In this document: positions 1 through 8,406 of the stretch, in pieces
How the letters are laid out: each line of letters begins with the position of its first letter
How positions within the stretch are numbered: the first letter of the stretch is position 1
Virus record (IMG/VR): IMGVR_UViG_3300042731_009106
Span: 1-64,000 of that record
From: a virus
DNA: 64,000 nt
Reading direction: 5' to 3' (one strand)
The notes under the pieces: generated by a model
Seen by the model: only the letters and a program-made list of their open reading frames with translations
Databases searched by the model: none
Told to the model about the DNA's origin: nothing
Program-made: the position numbers and the translations under genes

Positions 1-680
1 AAACACAAACACAAACAGTTACCCCATCTCACACCGAAACTCAAACTGTTACTCCATCGGTATCACAAACGCAAACAGTTACTCCATCGGTTACTCCATC
101 ATTAACAAACACTCCATCACACACACCAACGCCTACAGTAGGTCAGGATTGGGATGTTCAGGCACAATTATATACCGGAAGCTTAGCTGGTAATTATGCA
201 AACTCGACAATAGCAGAAAGTGAAGGTAATGGAGAAGTTGATGTGGTAGCTTCTAACTTTTTCTTTGAACAGTATGCTGATTATTATCCATATAGCTGGG
301 ATAGTCATGGATCATTTACTGGGTTCAGGGTTCATGGACCAACAAATACTAGCGATGTAGATGGTAATGCTGTTTTGACTAATTGGAATGCTAGTGACTC
401 TACTAATAAACTTCCTTACGAAATTACTTTTAGAGATGCAAATGGAAATTTAATTAATGATGTACAATTAACTGATTTTGCATTACTAGATTGCGGCTCC
501 ACGAGTATGTTTGGATGTACAAGTATGAATTCGTGGACAAGGGCTAGTGTCATAAGTAAAGCTGAGACTCAATCTAAACCTTTCCTGTTTTACGTAGGTC
601 TACAACAAGGTGGACAAACAAGATACCTAGGAGAACACTTTCCGAGGTCTAGTATAAGAATAACTGGAGTTTGGATGTAA
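1..680 (+). CDS. Thr-rich repeat virion/adhesin protein, 5' end missing
   Basis: The open frame enters from outside the window (first full codon at base 3) and ends at 680. The first ~45 codons are a Thr-Gln-Thr/Thr-Pro-Ser low-complexity linker like those in three genes downstream. They are followed by a compact C-terminal domain of about 180 residues with several Cys and many aromatic residues and no recognisable family. A GTG at 243 is an internal codon, not the start, because the frame is open to the window edge. The layout (flexible linker, then globular tip) suggests a virion fibre or adhesin subunit. This is inferred from context; I do not recognise the terminal domain. Confidence 0.7.
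   Translation, partial: TQTQTVTPSHTETQTVTPSVSQTQTVTPSVTPSLTNTPSHTPTPTVGQDWDVQAQLYTGSLAGNYANSTIAESEGNGEVDVVASNFFFEQYADYYPYSWDSHGSFTGFRVHGPTNTSDVDGNAVLTNWNASDSTNKLPYEITFRDANGNLINDVQLTDFALLDCGSTSMFGCTSMNSWTRASVISKAETQSKPFLFYVGLQQGGQTRYLGEHFPRSSIRITGVWM
3..140 (+). repeat. Thr-Gln/Thr-Pro-Ser codon repeat
   Basis: Degenerate short repeats of Thr, Gln, Val, Pro and Ser codons encode the linker of the partial gene at the window start. The repeat is visible at both DNA and protein level and uses mixed synonymous codons. It is the same class of repeat as at 3703-4311, 5050-5690 and 11763-12275. Confidence 0.75.
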
Positions 681-744
681 AAAATTTTTCACATATATTT
701 TTATTTTGTGTATTTCTATTTAAACTATAATTTTTTTAAACAAC
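681..744 (+). other. Short AT-rich gap before the structural gene at 745
   Basis: Sixty-four AT-rich bases hold a TATAAT hexamer at 726-731 and a GTGTAT at 708, but neither is well placed with a partner element. The start at 745 has no Shine-Dalgarno sequence. A promoter is possible but not demonstrated. Confidence 0.3.
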
Positions 745-2376
745 ATGAGTAATACTAACGTTAATCGATCTGCAAATTTAGCTCCGAGAAATCGAGTTAT
801 TTATCAAAGTGAAGCCTTGTTTATTTCGCCCGATACAACAGGCAACCATCTATATTACATGCCACCATCTGCTGTGACTGGAAGTACAAACCTAGTTGAC
901 TGTACAGTTTCTGGTTCAGATGAAGAGGGCAATGCCATGACATTCGATGCTTGCATGGGTACAGGTATAGATTCTTCTGGAGTAGGAAGAGACTTTAAAT
1001 TTTACACAGTTGCATGTACTGGTCACGATCAAACAGCTAAAAGTACAACAGGTATTCACCCAATTTTACATAAAGCTGGATTTGCCACGGTTGATGCTGA
1101 TAGTCCGGGGTTGGCATATATGGGATTTTCTACAGACAGAAAATCTGGTAGTTTTGGAACAACTCTTGAACAGTTAAAGAGAGTACAGAGTGCAAATTAT
1201 AGTTTCACAATTAATAGGCAAGATGTTAATCAATTTGGGCATCTCGCAAGAATCGACTCTGTTGTGCTTGAGTCTCCAACAGTTAGTATGGACTTTTCTT
1301 ATTACTTAACAGACGGAGAAAACGAAAGATTAATGGGAATGGTAACAGATGGATCCTATCAACATCTTTCTGGTATGATGACTCGTTCTCAAAATGAATT
1401 TGGTAATAGCTATTTTATACTAACCGTACCAGAAGGGCGTGACGCTCTTAAGGGCGATCAGCAAGTTGTTGAAGCTAATAAAACAGTTATTGGTGTTGGA
1501 AATTCTTATGTGACAGATTATTCTGTAGAAGCCAGTGTTGGATCTTTCCCAACCGCTTCTGTCACAGTAGAAGCAATGAACATCAAATCTGATGTAGGTA
1601 CTGAATACAAAACGATTCCCGCAATCGATCCACAAGATGGTTCATTGTTGTGTAATAAATGTTTTTACTTACCACCAGTAGAAAGCGGTCAAGGACAAAG
1701 TGTTCTGAAGCCCGGAGATATTACAATTGATCTTCAAGATGCTGGATTAATTTCAAGGCAGCTTTCTGGAAACACAGTTGGTTATAACCTTCCTTACGAC
1801 AAGGGTAGTGCCCACATTCAAAGCTTTACTTTGTCTACTCCAATGGGTAGGTCGGCTCTACAAAGACTTGGTAGCACATATGCATACTCCAAAGAAATAG
1901 ACTTCCCTGTTACATGTACATTAACAGTTAATGCTCTTGTAGCAGACTTAAAATCAGGAAACTTGGTTGACTTGATTTGTGGTGGAACATACGATCTTAA
2001 GGTGAGAATGCAAAATCCTTCATGTGTAGTATGTGAGCCTAATAAAGCTGAAGATGCTATCGTTATTGATTTCAGAAAAGCCGTACTTGACTCAGAAAGC
2101 TTCTCTTCTGCTATTGGAGACAACAAAACTGTTGACTTGACATTCTCTACTCAAGTAGGTGGTCCAGAAGAATCGGCAGTAGGTGTATTCTTTAGCGGCA
2201 TCGAAAATGCTAAAGGAGCAGACAATAAACACAAGTCTTTTCCTGAAATCGCAGACACTGGTGACGGAGCCTTAAAATTCTTCAGGTATGGAGCAGAAGG
2301 TACTACTGGATACTACAATGGTAGTCATCTGAGTGGATGGAATAGCGAAGTTAGACTTCACACGAAGAAACACTAG
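745..2376 (+). CDS. Putative virion structural protein, tube-like, two related halves
   Basis: A 543-residue soluble protein with no signal peptide. Residues ~145-265 and ~345-500 seem to be two related beta-rich modules. Each has a small residue plus Arg/Gln, then a Gly, a Pro-Val or Pro-Thr strand start, and a short 'sGnL'-like or 'NERLMG'-like end. Most of the protein aligns by eye with the first ~390 residues of the gene at 2448, including the segment around 'RQDVNQFGH' against 'REEIKQVGH'. Paired copies and the alternating beta pattern recall phage tail-tube or sheath-like proteins, but I cannot assign a family. It is followed by a strong terminator, so it probably ends a transcription unit; abundant expression would fit a major structural protein. 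Confidence 0.6.
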   Translation: MSNTNVNRSANLAPRNRVIYQSEALFISPDTTGNHLYYMPPSAVTGSTNLVDCTVSGSDEEGNAMTFDACMGTGIDSSGVGRDFKFYTVACTGHDQTAKSTTGIHPILHKAGFATVDADSPGLAYMGFSTDRKSGSFGTTLEQLKRVQSANYSFTINRQDVNQFGHLARIDSVVLESPTVSMDFSYYLTDGENERLMGMVTDGSYQHLSGMMTRSQNEFGNSYFILTVPEGRDALKGDQQVVEANKTVIGVGNSYVTDYSVEASVGSFPTASVTVEAMNIKSDVGTEYKTIPAIDPQDGSLLCNKCFYLPPVESGQGQSVLKPGDITIDLQDAGLISRQLSGNTVGYNLPYDKGSAHIQSFTLSTPMGRSALQRLGSTYAYSKEIDFPVTCTLTVNALVADLKSGNLVDLICGGTYDLKVRMQNPSCVVCEPNKAEDAIVIDFRKAVLDSESFSSAIGDNKTVDLTFSTQVGGPEESAVGVFFSGIENAKGADNKHKSFPEIADTGDGALKFFRYGAEGTTGYYNGSHLSGWNSEVRLHTKKH

Positions 2377-2403
2377 AAAAAAGCTTCTTTAAAAGTTAAC
2401 ATT

Positions 2404-2440
2404 TTACACCACAATCTTCGGGTTGTGGTGTAATTGTTTT
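2404..2440 (+). terminator. Intrinsic terminator with UUCG tetraloop
   Basis: An 11-bp perfect inverted repeat (2404-2414 with 2423-2433) is extended inward by a T-G wobble and a C(TTCG)G tetraloop (2416-2421), then a T-rich tail at 2434-2440. It lies 27 bases after the stop of the structural gene. Its 3' arm ends in GTGTAA, the motif found before many genes here, and the next gene starts at 2448. Confidence 0.85.
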
Positions 2441-2447
2441 ATAAGGT
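2428..2447 (+). promoter_or_regulatory. GTGTAA motif inside terminator arm, before 2448
   Basis: GTGTAAT starts at 2428 and the ATG is at 2448, a spacing of 20, longer than the typical 14-15. The motif also serves as the terminator stem, so its presence may be incidental. It is listed because the terminator and possible start signal coincide. Confidence 0.35.
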
Positions 2448-4721
2448 ATGAGGAAGTTTTTTAGACATGAGCATGGAGCTCTATGGGTTGGTCCAGCACC
2501 AGCATACAGGCATCACAGAGATGAGGATCGCTCGTACCTTAGACAGCTAGCTAAAGTTCAATCAATTTCTTATGGATTTGAAGTCAATAGAGAAGAAATT
2601 AAACAAGTAGGGCATGAAGATCTATTAACAAGAAGAATTAATATTATTTCCGCAGAGCCTGCTCCGGGTAGTAATATTGATGTGAATCTAGAACCAGTAC
2701 CGGTTAGTTTTGAGTTTGAATATTTACCGACATGTGGATTAAATGAATATTTATTAGGTTTTAATGTCGTCCCATCTGGGTATCCAGCAGAAAATTCTTT
2801 CATAAGTAGATTAAATGCTGATAAAAACTTTTTCCTAGTACTCAGAGATGAAGCTGGAAAAGATGCGGGTAAATTACTAACTGATGATGACTATAAGGGT
2901 CATTTTGTAATGGGTATAGGAAATGGGTTTGTGACAAAATATGCAGTCAATGCACAGATTAATTCTCCGATGATTGCTAATGTAGCATATCAAGCATCAA
3001 ATATTACGGTTGAAAGATACACAGGTTACAATAATATTCCGGCTATACATTTATACGATGGAAAATATAAAAGAGAATATGATTATAATTTTGGCCCAGT
3101 AGACTTTGCTAATGAGTATGCTAATTCAGCGGTGCTAAGTAATAATATAGATTTAAAAATTGAAGAACTTAATGTGGGTGGGGCAGTTGTTTCTAAAGAG
3201 AATGCTAATGCTGTGGGTTTTTCTTTAGATATAGACCTGCAGAGAAGAAATTTATACGGAATGGGGTCACTCTACCCTTACGATAGAAAACTAAATTTGC
3301 CGGGAAGAGGAGCTTTAAGTTTAAATATAAATAAAAAAGATTTAGAAACTGGAAATTTAAATCAAATACTAAAACACGACAAGCCCTATAAGATATATAT
3401 AGAGTGCCATTCTGAATGCCCAGCTAATGCCGCTTTGTGTGAACCTCAAAGTAAGCCACATATATTAACTTATGTTATTGACAATGCGGTTCTTAAAAAT
3501 AAAAATTCTTCTTTTTCTATAGGTGATCCAGCTACAGTAAGTTTGGCTTTTGATTTTACATTGACCAGAAGTAATGGATTTTTGATGAGCGGTGGGTGTA
3601 TTGATGCAGAAGACATACCCGGATCAAATTCACCATACCCTCAACCTTGTTCTTCTTCCGATGAGGACACTAGTGAATGTGATCCACCATACATTATTCC
3701 ATCAATGACCCCAACCCCAACGGTCACTAGAACTCAAACAAAAACACCTAGAGCTACCCCCACTCAAACACGAACAAACACACCCACAAGAACTCAAACA
3801 AGAACTCAGACACAAACGATTACTCAAACAGCTACAGAAACACCAACGCAAACACAAACTGTAACGCAAACCGCAACACCGACACAAACCCAAACCTTAA
3901 CAAGTACTCCCACTCAAACTCAGACACAAACCGCAACACCAACTCAGACACAAACTGTAACGCAAACAATAACACAAACGCAGACACAAACTTTAACACA
4001 AACACCAACAGTCACAAAAACTTTAACACAAACTCAAACACCTACACAAACTGTAACTCAAACTCAAACACCCACGCAAACTGTAACTCAAACACAAACA
4101 CAAACCCCTACAGTAACACCAACTATCACACAAACACAGACACAGACGCAGACTCAAACTGTAACCCAAACACAAACGGTAACACAAACACAAACGCAGA
4201 CTCAGACACAAACACAAACGGTAACACAAACACCCACTCAGACAGTTACTCAAACTGCCACACAAACACCAACGGTTACACCTACAATTACTCAAACCGT
4301 AACAAGGAGTCCAGATCCATTTGAGTACCCAGTAGCAAAGGTAGATCAATTCTTAAGATTCCAGTTTGCCTCAACGTATGTAGTTGAAGGAGATGACGCC
4401 AATGTTACAGTTTACAGGGATATAAGCTGTGGGCCAACATTAAGCAATTATCCAGCTTTATCTGTTGATTATACAACTGAAGATGCTGGAAATAGCGCTA
4501 TTGCTGGAACAGATTATGTAAGTGGAGCTGGAACACTAACTTTTGCAGTTAATGAAATGCAAAAAGATATAACTGTAAGTACTCTACCTAGTCCCGGAGT
4601 TAGCAATGGAGAGCATGATGAATTTTTCTGGTTAAGATTAACTGGAGGAGCAAGTACTTTAGCGAATGTTAAATTTACTGGAGTTAACCCTTATGCTGTA
4701 ATCATATTAGATCCTTCTTAA
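2448..4721 (+). CDS. Structural protein with Thr-Gln linker and Calx-beta-like tip
   Basis: 757 residues in three parts. Residues 1-390 are a paralogue of the protein at 745, with the same order of conserved segments but a shorter N-terminus. Residues ~420-625 are an extreme Thr-Gln/Thr-Pro low-complexity linker. Residues ~630-757 look like a Calx-beta domain: 'TYVVEGD', then 'VDYTTEDAGNSAIAGTDY', then a 'GTLTF...' strand and 'DEFFWLRL'. Calx-beta domains bind calcium and are common in adhesins. The arrangement suggests a tail or virion subunit carrying an exposed adhesive tip on a stalk. One base separates its stop from the next start, so the two are probably co-translated. Confidence 0.65.
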   Translation: MRKFFRHEHGALWVGPAPAYRHHRDEDRSYLRQLAKVQSISYGFEVNREEIKQVGHEDLLTRRINIISAEPAPGSNIDVNLEPVPVSFEFEYLPTCGLNEYLLGFNVVPSGYPAENSFISRLNADKNFFLVLRDEAGKDAGKLLTDDDYKGHFVMGIGNGFVTKYAVNAQINSPMIANVAYQASNITVERYTGYNNIPAIHLYDGKYKREYDYNFGPVDFANEYANSAVLSNNIDLKIEELNVGGAVVSKENANAVGFSLDIDLQRRNLYGMGSLYPYDRKLNLPGRGALSLNINKKDLETGNLNQILKHDKPYKIYIECHSECPANAALCEPQSKPHILTYVIDNAVLKNKNSSFSIGDPATVSLAFDFTLTRSNGFLMSGGCIDAEDIPGSNSPYPQPCSSSDEDTSECDPPYIIPSMTPTPTVTRTQTKTPRATPTQTRTNTPTRTQTRTQTQTITQTATETPTQTQTVTQTATPTQTQTLTSTPTQTQTQTATPTQTQTVTQTITQTQTQTLTQTPTVTKTLTQTQTPTQTVTQTQTPTQTVTQTQTQTPTVTPTITQTQTQTQTQTVTQTQTVTQTQTQTQTQTQTVTQTPTQTVTQTATQTPTVTPTITQTVTRSPDPFEYPVAKVDQFLRFQFASTYVVEGDDANVTVYRDISCGPTLSNYPALSVDYTTEDAGNSAIAGTDYVSGAGTLTFAVNEMQKDITVSTLPSPGVSNGEHDEFFWLRLTGGASTLANVKFTGVNPYAVIILDPS
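3703..4311 (+). repeat. Thr-Gln low-complexity linker repeat
   Basis: About 200 codons of irregular TQT, TPT and VTQT units. Codons vary (ACA/ACT/ACC/ACG with CAA/CAG), so selection on the protein is visible, yet an 83-base block (4056-4138) is identical to one in the next gene (5380-5462). Confidence 0.9.
4056..4138 (+). repeat. 83-bp exact direct repeat, copy 1
   Basis: Reading both regions side by side gives 83 identical bases at an offset of 1324 (4056-4138 and 5380-5462), with a mismatch at 4139/5463. This is longer than the surrounding degenerate repeat would give and points to recent recombination or gene conversion between the two linkers. Confidence 0.8.
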
Positions 4722-4722
4722 A

Positions 4723-6279
4723 ATGCCACCTATTCCGACAGCAACACCAACCCCAATCACAGGTGCATGCTGTGCTGAATTCCCTGTGGTTGATGGTTTC
4801 GCATCGTACCCAATTTCATTTAGAATAGATGCATACGATGCTTTGCAGGTAAAAAAAAATCTTAAATACAATGTATATTTAGATGATGGAACAGTCTTGA
4901 GGGATCAAGATTTAAAATGGGATAAGGATGGATATGTTTTTGACTTGAACCACACTTACGCTTATACAGGAATATATAGTTGTTATTTAGTTGTTAATAA
5001 CTTAGATTCAAAAAGAAGTGATTGTGCTCATTTTAATGCTCACATAATAACCCCAACACAAACACCTACAACCACCGCATCCCCAACAGCAACGATAACT
5101 CAAACAGCGACGCCAACTCAAACCTTAACTCAAACCCCTACAGTTACACAAACATCAACTGAAACTCCCACAGTTACGCAAACAGCAACAGCAACGCTTA
5201 CACAAACTCAGACACCTACTCAGACGGTTACTCAAACCCTCACACAAACACCAACCATTACGCCAACGATAACCCAAACCCAAACACAGACTCAGACACA
5301 GACTCAAACTGTCACTCAAACACAAACGGTAACACAAACCGCAACACAAACTTTAACGCAAACCCCAACCGTTACCCAGACTCAAACTCAAACACCCACG
5401 CAAACTGTAACTCAAACACAAACACAAACCCCTACAGTAACACCAACTATCACACAAACACAAACTCAGACGCAGACTCAAACTGTCACACAGACCCTAA
5501 CCCAAACACCTACGGTCACTCAAACTCAGACCCAAACTCAAACCCAGACTCAGACTCAGACACAAACACAAACAGTAACACAGACGCCAACAATCACACA
5601 AACTTTAACACAAACCCCAACAATCACACAAACTCAAACACCCACCCAACCAATAACACAAACTGCATCTCAGACAGTAACTCCTAGCCCGATGGTTGAT
5701 TATTTAAACATAAGGTTTCAATACTATTCAACTTACGTAGTTGAAGGTGATGCTACTGGAGTGAGGGTGTACAGAGAACCTAATTGCTATTGTGACTATG
5801 ATTATACTGGAGCTTTTTCAGTAGAATACGAAACCCAAAGTCATCCCCGTTCAGCACAGACAGGAACAGACTATACATATACTACTGGAATTTTAGAGTT
5901 TAAAGAAAATCAACACATGAATATCATTCACGTTAACACTTTGGATGATTATGTGATGGAGCATTCTGAGTTTTTTGAAATACATCTTTCAAATATTAGA
6001 CCATCAGGAACAATAACTCAACCTAAACAATTCGTAGAATCAAAAATATTATACAAACACCCCTACCAAGTATTGATTTTAGATGACGATTATAATGTAT
6101 CCTTGATAGCTAAATACGACTTATGTACAACTGGGGACTTGACTGGAGTCGACGATTCTGCAATAGGAAATCAAAGAATGCAAAAGATACCTAACTCATC
6201 ATGGGGAACCGGATATGTGTCAACAGGACTAGCATACTTAGGAGGACCATTTACTTATGGACAAACAGGACTTTTTTAA
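4723..6279 (+). CDS. PKD-like, Thr-Gln linker, Calx-beta-like adhesin protein
   Basis: 518 residues. An N-terminal module (~15-105) ends in 'HTYAYTGIYSCYLVVNN', which resembles the last strands of PKD domains. A Thr-Gln linker follows (~110-322). Then comes a Calx-beta-like domain (~325-455) with 'STYVVEGDATGVRVYRE', 'SAQTGTDYTY' and 'EHSEFFEIHL', and a ~60-residue Gly-rich tail. The Calx-beta part is a diverged paralogue of the tip of the preceding protein. PKD and Calx-beta domains are extracellular adhesion modules, so this is probably a surface-exposed virion protein. It starts 1 base after the previous stop. Confidence 0.6.
   Translation: MPPIPTATPTPITGACCAEFPVVDGFASYPISFRIDAYDALQVKKNLKYNVYLDDGTVLRDQDLKWDKDGYVFDLNHTYAYTGIYSCYLVVNNLDSKRSDCAHFNAHIITPTQTPTTTASPTATITQTATPTQTLTQTPTVTQTSTETPTVTQTATATLTQTQTPTQTVTQTLTQTPTITPTITQTQTQTQTQTQTVTQTQTVTQTATQTLTQTPTVTQTQTQTPTQTVTQTQTQTPTVTPTITQTQTQTQTQTVTQTLTQTPTVTQTQTQTQTQTQTQTQTQTVTQTPTITQTLTQTPTITQTQTPTQPITQTASQTVTPSPMVDYLNIRFQYYSTYVVEGDATGVRVYREPNCYCDYDYTGAFSVEYETQSHPRSAQTGTDYTYTTGILEFKENQHMNIIHVNTLDDYVMEHSEFFEIHLSNIRPSGTITQPKQFVESKILYKHPYQVLILDDDYNVSLIAKYDLCTTGDLTGVDDSAIGNQRMQKIPNSSWGTGYVSTGLAYLGGPFTYGQTGLF
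5050..5690 (+). repeat. Thr-Gln low-complexity linker repeat
   Basis: About 210 codons of TQT/TPT/VTQT units joining the PKD-like and Calx-beta-like parts. It includes the exact 83-base match to the upstream gene. Confidence 0.9.
5380..5462 (+). repeat. 83-bp exact direct repeat, copy 2
   Basis: Identical to 4056-4138. Homologous recombination between the copies would delete 1324 bases, a length that is not a multiple of three relative to each gene but leaves the repeat in place; the two copies lie in the linkers of adjacent genes. Confidence 0.8.
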
Positions 6280-6296
6280 AAACCCAAGATTAAATA

Positions 6297-6312
6297 TAGT
6301 GTAATATAGAAT
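6297..6312 (+). promoter_or_regulatory. GTGTAA motif (putative late promoter) before 6313
   Basis: GTGTAATAT begins at 6299, 14 bases before the ATG at 6313, in a short AT-rich gap with no Shine-Dalgarno sequence. It is one of the clearest copies of the recurrent motif. Confidence 0.55.
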
Positions 6313-8406
6313 ATGTCAACAGAATTTCCAGACTCAATTTATGTTCCAACTGGAACTGCTTTCGGTAAAGATTTTATACAGTACCAAGGATATTGTTATA
6401 AAAAAGTTTCTTCTAATGTTGTGGTCAGCGATCAAACCATTAGATCTGATATTTTTGGAGATTATGAAAACTGTGTTGATTGTAACACATGTGCATGTCC
6501 AAAAACAATAAATTTTATCGTAGGAGGTTTCCAGTACTCAGGAACAAATATAACATACAGAGAGCAGACAATTCCTATTACAACATCCTCTACTGGCTGG
6601 CAAGAGATAGCTATAGAGTCTGGATACTTAAATGACAATAATCCAAACATAAACTTTAAACCAGTTCAAGTCAGATGTTACGACAGAAAAATAGATATGC
6701 AATCAGGTATATATATTTCTTTTGATGACAGAAATGCAGAGATCGCGCACTTTAATTATGTTACAGGTCAAGACCTTTACGAAAGAGAGGACTTATTTTA
6801 TCATGCATCCACTGGGGGATATGGAGACTTACCATACTGGGGATACAAAAACCAATATGACAAAATTGGGGTAGCAAATAAAGTAAATACAATAAAATTT
6901 AAATCATTATGCGAAACTCAATGTGATACTCAAGATATAACATTTAGAATTAGAGGAGAAATATCAGAAAGTTTGAGTTATTTAAACTTGGGCGCAAGTT
7001 ATGATAATATCACATCCTCTTGGGTTTATGCAACGTGTACCGGTATTCCAAATACTCCCGGACAAATTATTGAATGCATACCAAGTGGTTCTGGAATTAA
7101 TTTTACAGACTATTTTACACAAGGATATACTGGTTATGCTGGAAATGTAGCAGATCAACAAGTAGCAAGAAACAATGAATTATACGTAGTTCAATTCGCA
7201 CCAACATCAATAGAGTTGGTTAATAAAGATTTGTTGGATGGAAATGCAGGCACATTAAATGCAAAACATTATTCAATCACGGGTAATAAACATTTTACTG
7301 ACTATGCTTTTGATTCATTAAGTTTTAGCTATAATAATACAACATTTAATGCAGTAGATCCTAATAACTATTTTTATTATGCAAGAGATGGATTACTATC
7401 TGACTTTAATTTTGCAGAAACCATAGGAAAGCCATACGGAATAGATTACAACAAAGCTCCAAACTGCATGCAAGAAGCTGTAACAAGTGGAGACTTTAAT
7501 ACCTTCTATAGACACTTGGGTGGAAATAGGAGGGCGGAGCAAGGTTTTGCAAATAATCCACCAGATATAGGTGATATATATTCTGGTTGCTATCAAACCA
7601 GTGAATTTGCTGATGGGATATTTAAAAATGGCACATATGTTCCAATGTATTTCACAGGAACATTAACAGGGAATTCTACCGAATATATATCATTTATTAA
7701 TGATGAAGAATTGAGCCCCCCAAATAGATGGGAAACTGGAGTTTTTGTATACCAATGGTATAAGAGTGGAGATAGATCTAATGCGAACGAAAACATCACT
7801 GGCTTTTTTGGATTTCTAACTGGAAAATATAAAAACCCTCACTTGCATAACTATTATAAAAAATTATTAGACAACCATGCACCAGTAAACTTAGGAACCC
7901 CACTCAAGGTTTGGGATGTACGTTCTGGCAATTATCCATTATTTGATGCAAATAAAATTGATACAACTTTTATCTTAAATTTCAATAACAACTTGGCTTA
8001 CCAATACGCTTTTAAAACTTCGCCAAATGGAGTAAGACATTCCGGTGATTTAAGTAAGGTATATCAAACTCAAACAGGAGTAACGGTTACAACTACTACA
8101 GTAGGAACATATACATATACCACCACCACCACAAGCACTACAGAGCATAATGCTTATGATAATTACAACTTTCAAGCTTTAGGTGGAAAATCGATGATGG
8201 AATATTTAAATGAACCACTGTATCCTACAAACACTTTTGTAAGGCCAGTAGACATAGATGAATTGTTCCCAGTTACAGACTCAGGGAACCCTCTACATAA
8301 TCCATTAGCTTCGCCAATTCAATACACAAAAGAAATCAATGTAGATGCTATTGAGTTAAGAGAGTTAAAAAGTATAAAATTTCAATTAAGCTGGAAAAAT
8401 GAATAA
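6313..8406 (+). CDS. Unrecognised large virion protein, Cys-rich patches
   Basis: 697 residues, soluble, rich in Tyr, Asn, Thr and Gly. A Cys cluster near residues 55-65 ('CVDCNTCACP') and scattered paired Cys (~200-210, ~250-260) suggest metal binding or disulfides. A run of Thr and Tyr residues (~595-615) makes a short low-complexity spacer. I do not recognise a domain. Composition, size, position between adhesin-like genes and the GTGTAA motif upstream favour a virion component. Its end overlaps the next start by 8 bases. Confidence 0.55.
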   Translation: MSTEFPDSIYVPTGTAFGKDFIQYQGYCYKKVSSNVVVSDQTIRSDIFGDYENCVDCNTCACPKTINFIVGGFQYSGTNITYREQTIPITTSSTGWQEIAIESGYLNDNNPNINFKPVQVRCYDRKIDMQSGIYISFDDRNAEIAHFNYVTGQDLYEREDLFYHASTGGYGDLPYWGYKNQYDKIGVANKVNTIKFKSLCETQCDTQDITFRIRGEISESLSYLNLGASYDNITSSWVYATCTGIPNTPGQIIECIPSGSGINFTDYFTQGYTGYAGNVADQQVARNNELYVVQFAPTSIELVNKDLLDGNAGTLNAKHYSITGNKHFTDYAFDSLSFSYNNTTFNAVDPNNYFYYARDGLLSDFNFAETIGKPYGIDYNKAPNCMQEAVTSGDFNTFYRHLGGNRRAEQGFANNPPDIGDIYSGCYQTSEFADGIFKNGTYVPMYFTGTLTGNSTEYISFINDEELSPPNRWETGVFVYQWYKSGDRSNANENITGFFGFLTGKYKNPHLHNYYKKLLDNHAPVNLGTPLKVWDVRSGNYPLFDANKIDTTFILNFNNNLAYQYAFKTSPNGVRHSGDLSKVYQTQTGVTVTTTTVGTYTYTTTTTSTTEHNAYDNYNFQALGGKSMMEYLNEPLYPTNTFVRPVDIDELFPVTDSGNPLHNPLASPIQYTKEINVDAIELRELKSIKFQLSWKNE

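Noticed and set aside
3702-4349. Minus-strand frames rich in Cys and Leu within the Thr-Gln linkers (also 5155-5349, 11713-11937, 12120-12305)
   Set aside because: They are the antisense reading of ACA/CAA-type repeats, have no start signal, and overlap clear coding sequence.
3703-5690. CRISPR-like repeats
   Set aside because: The repeats are degenerate, coding, in phase with the protein and have no spacer structure.
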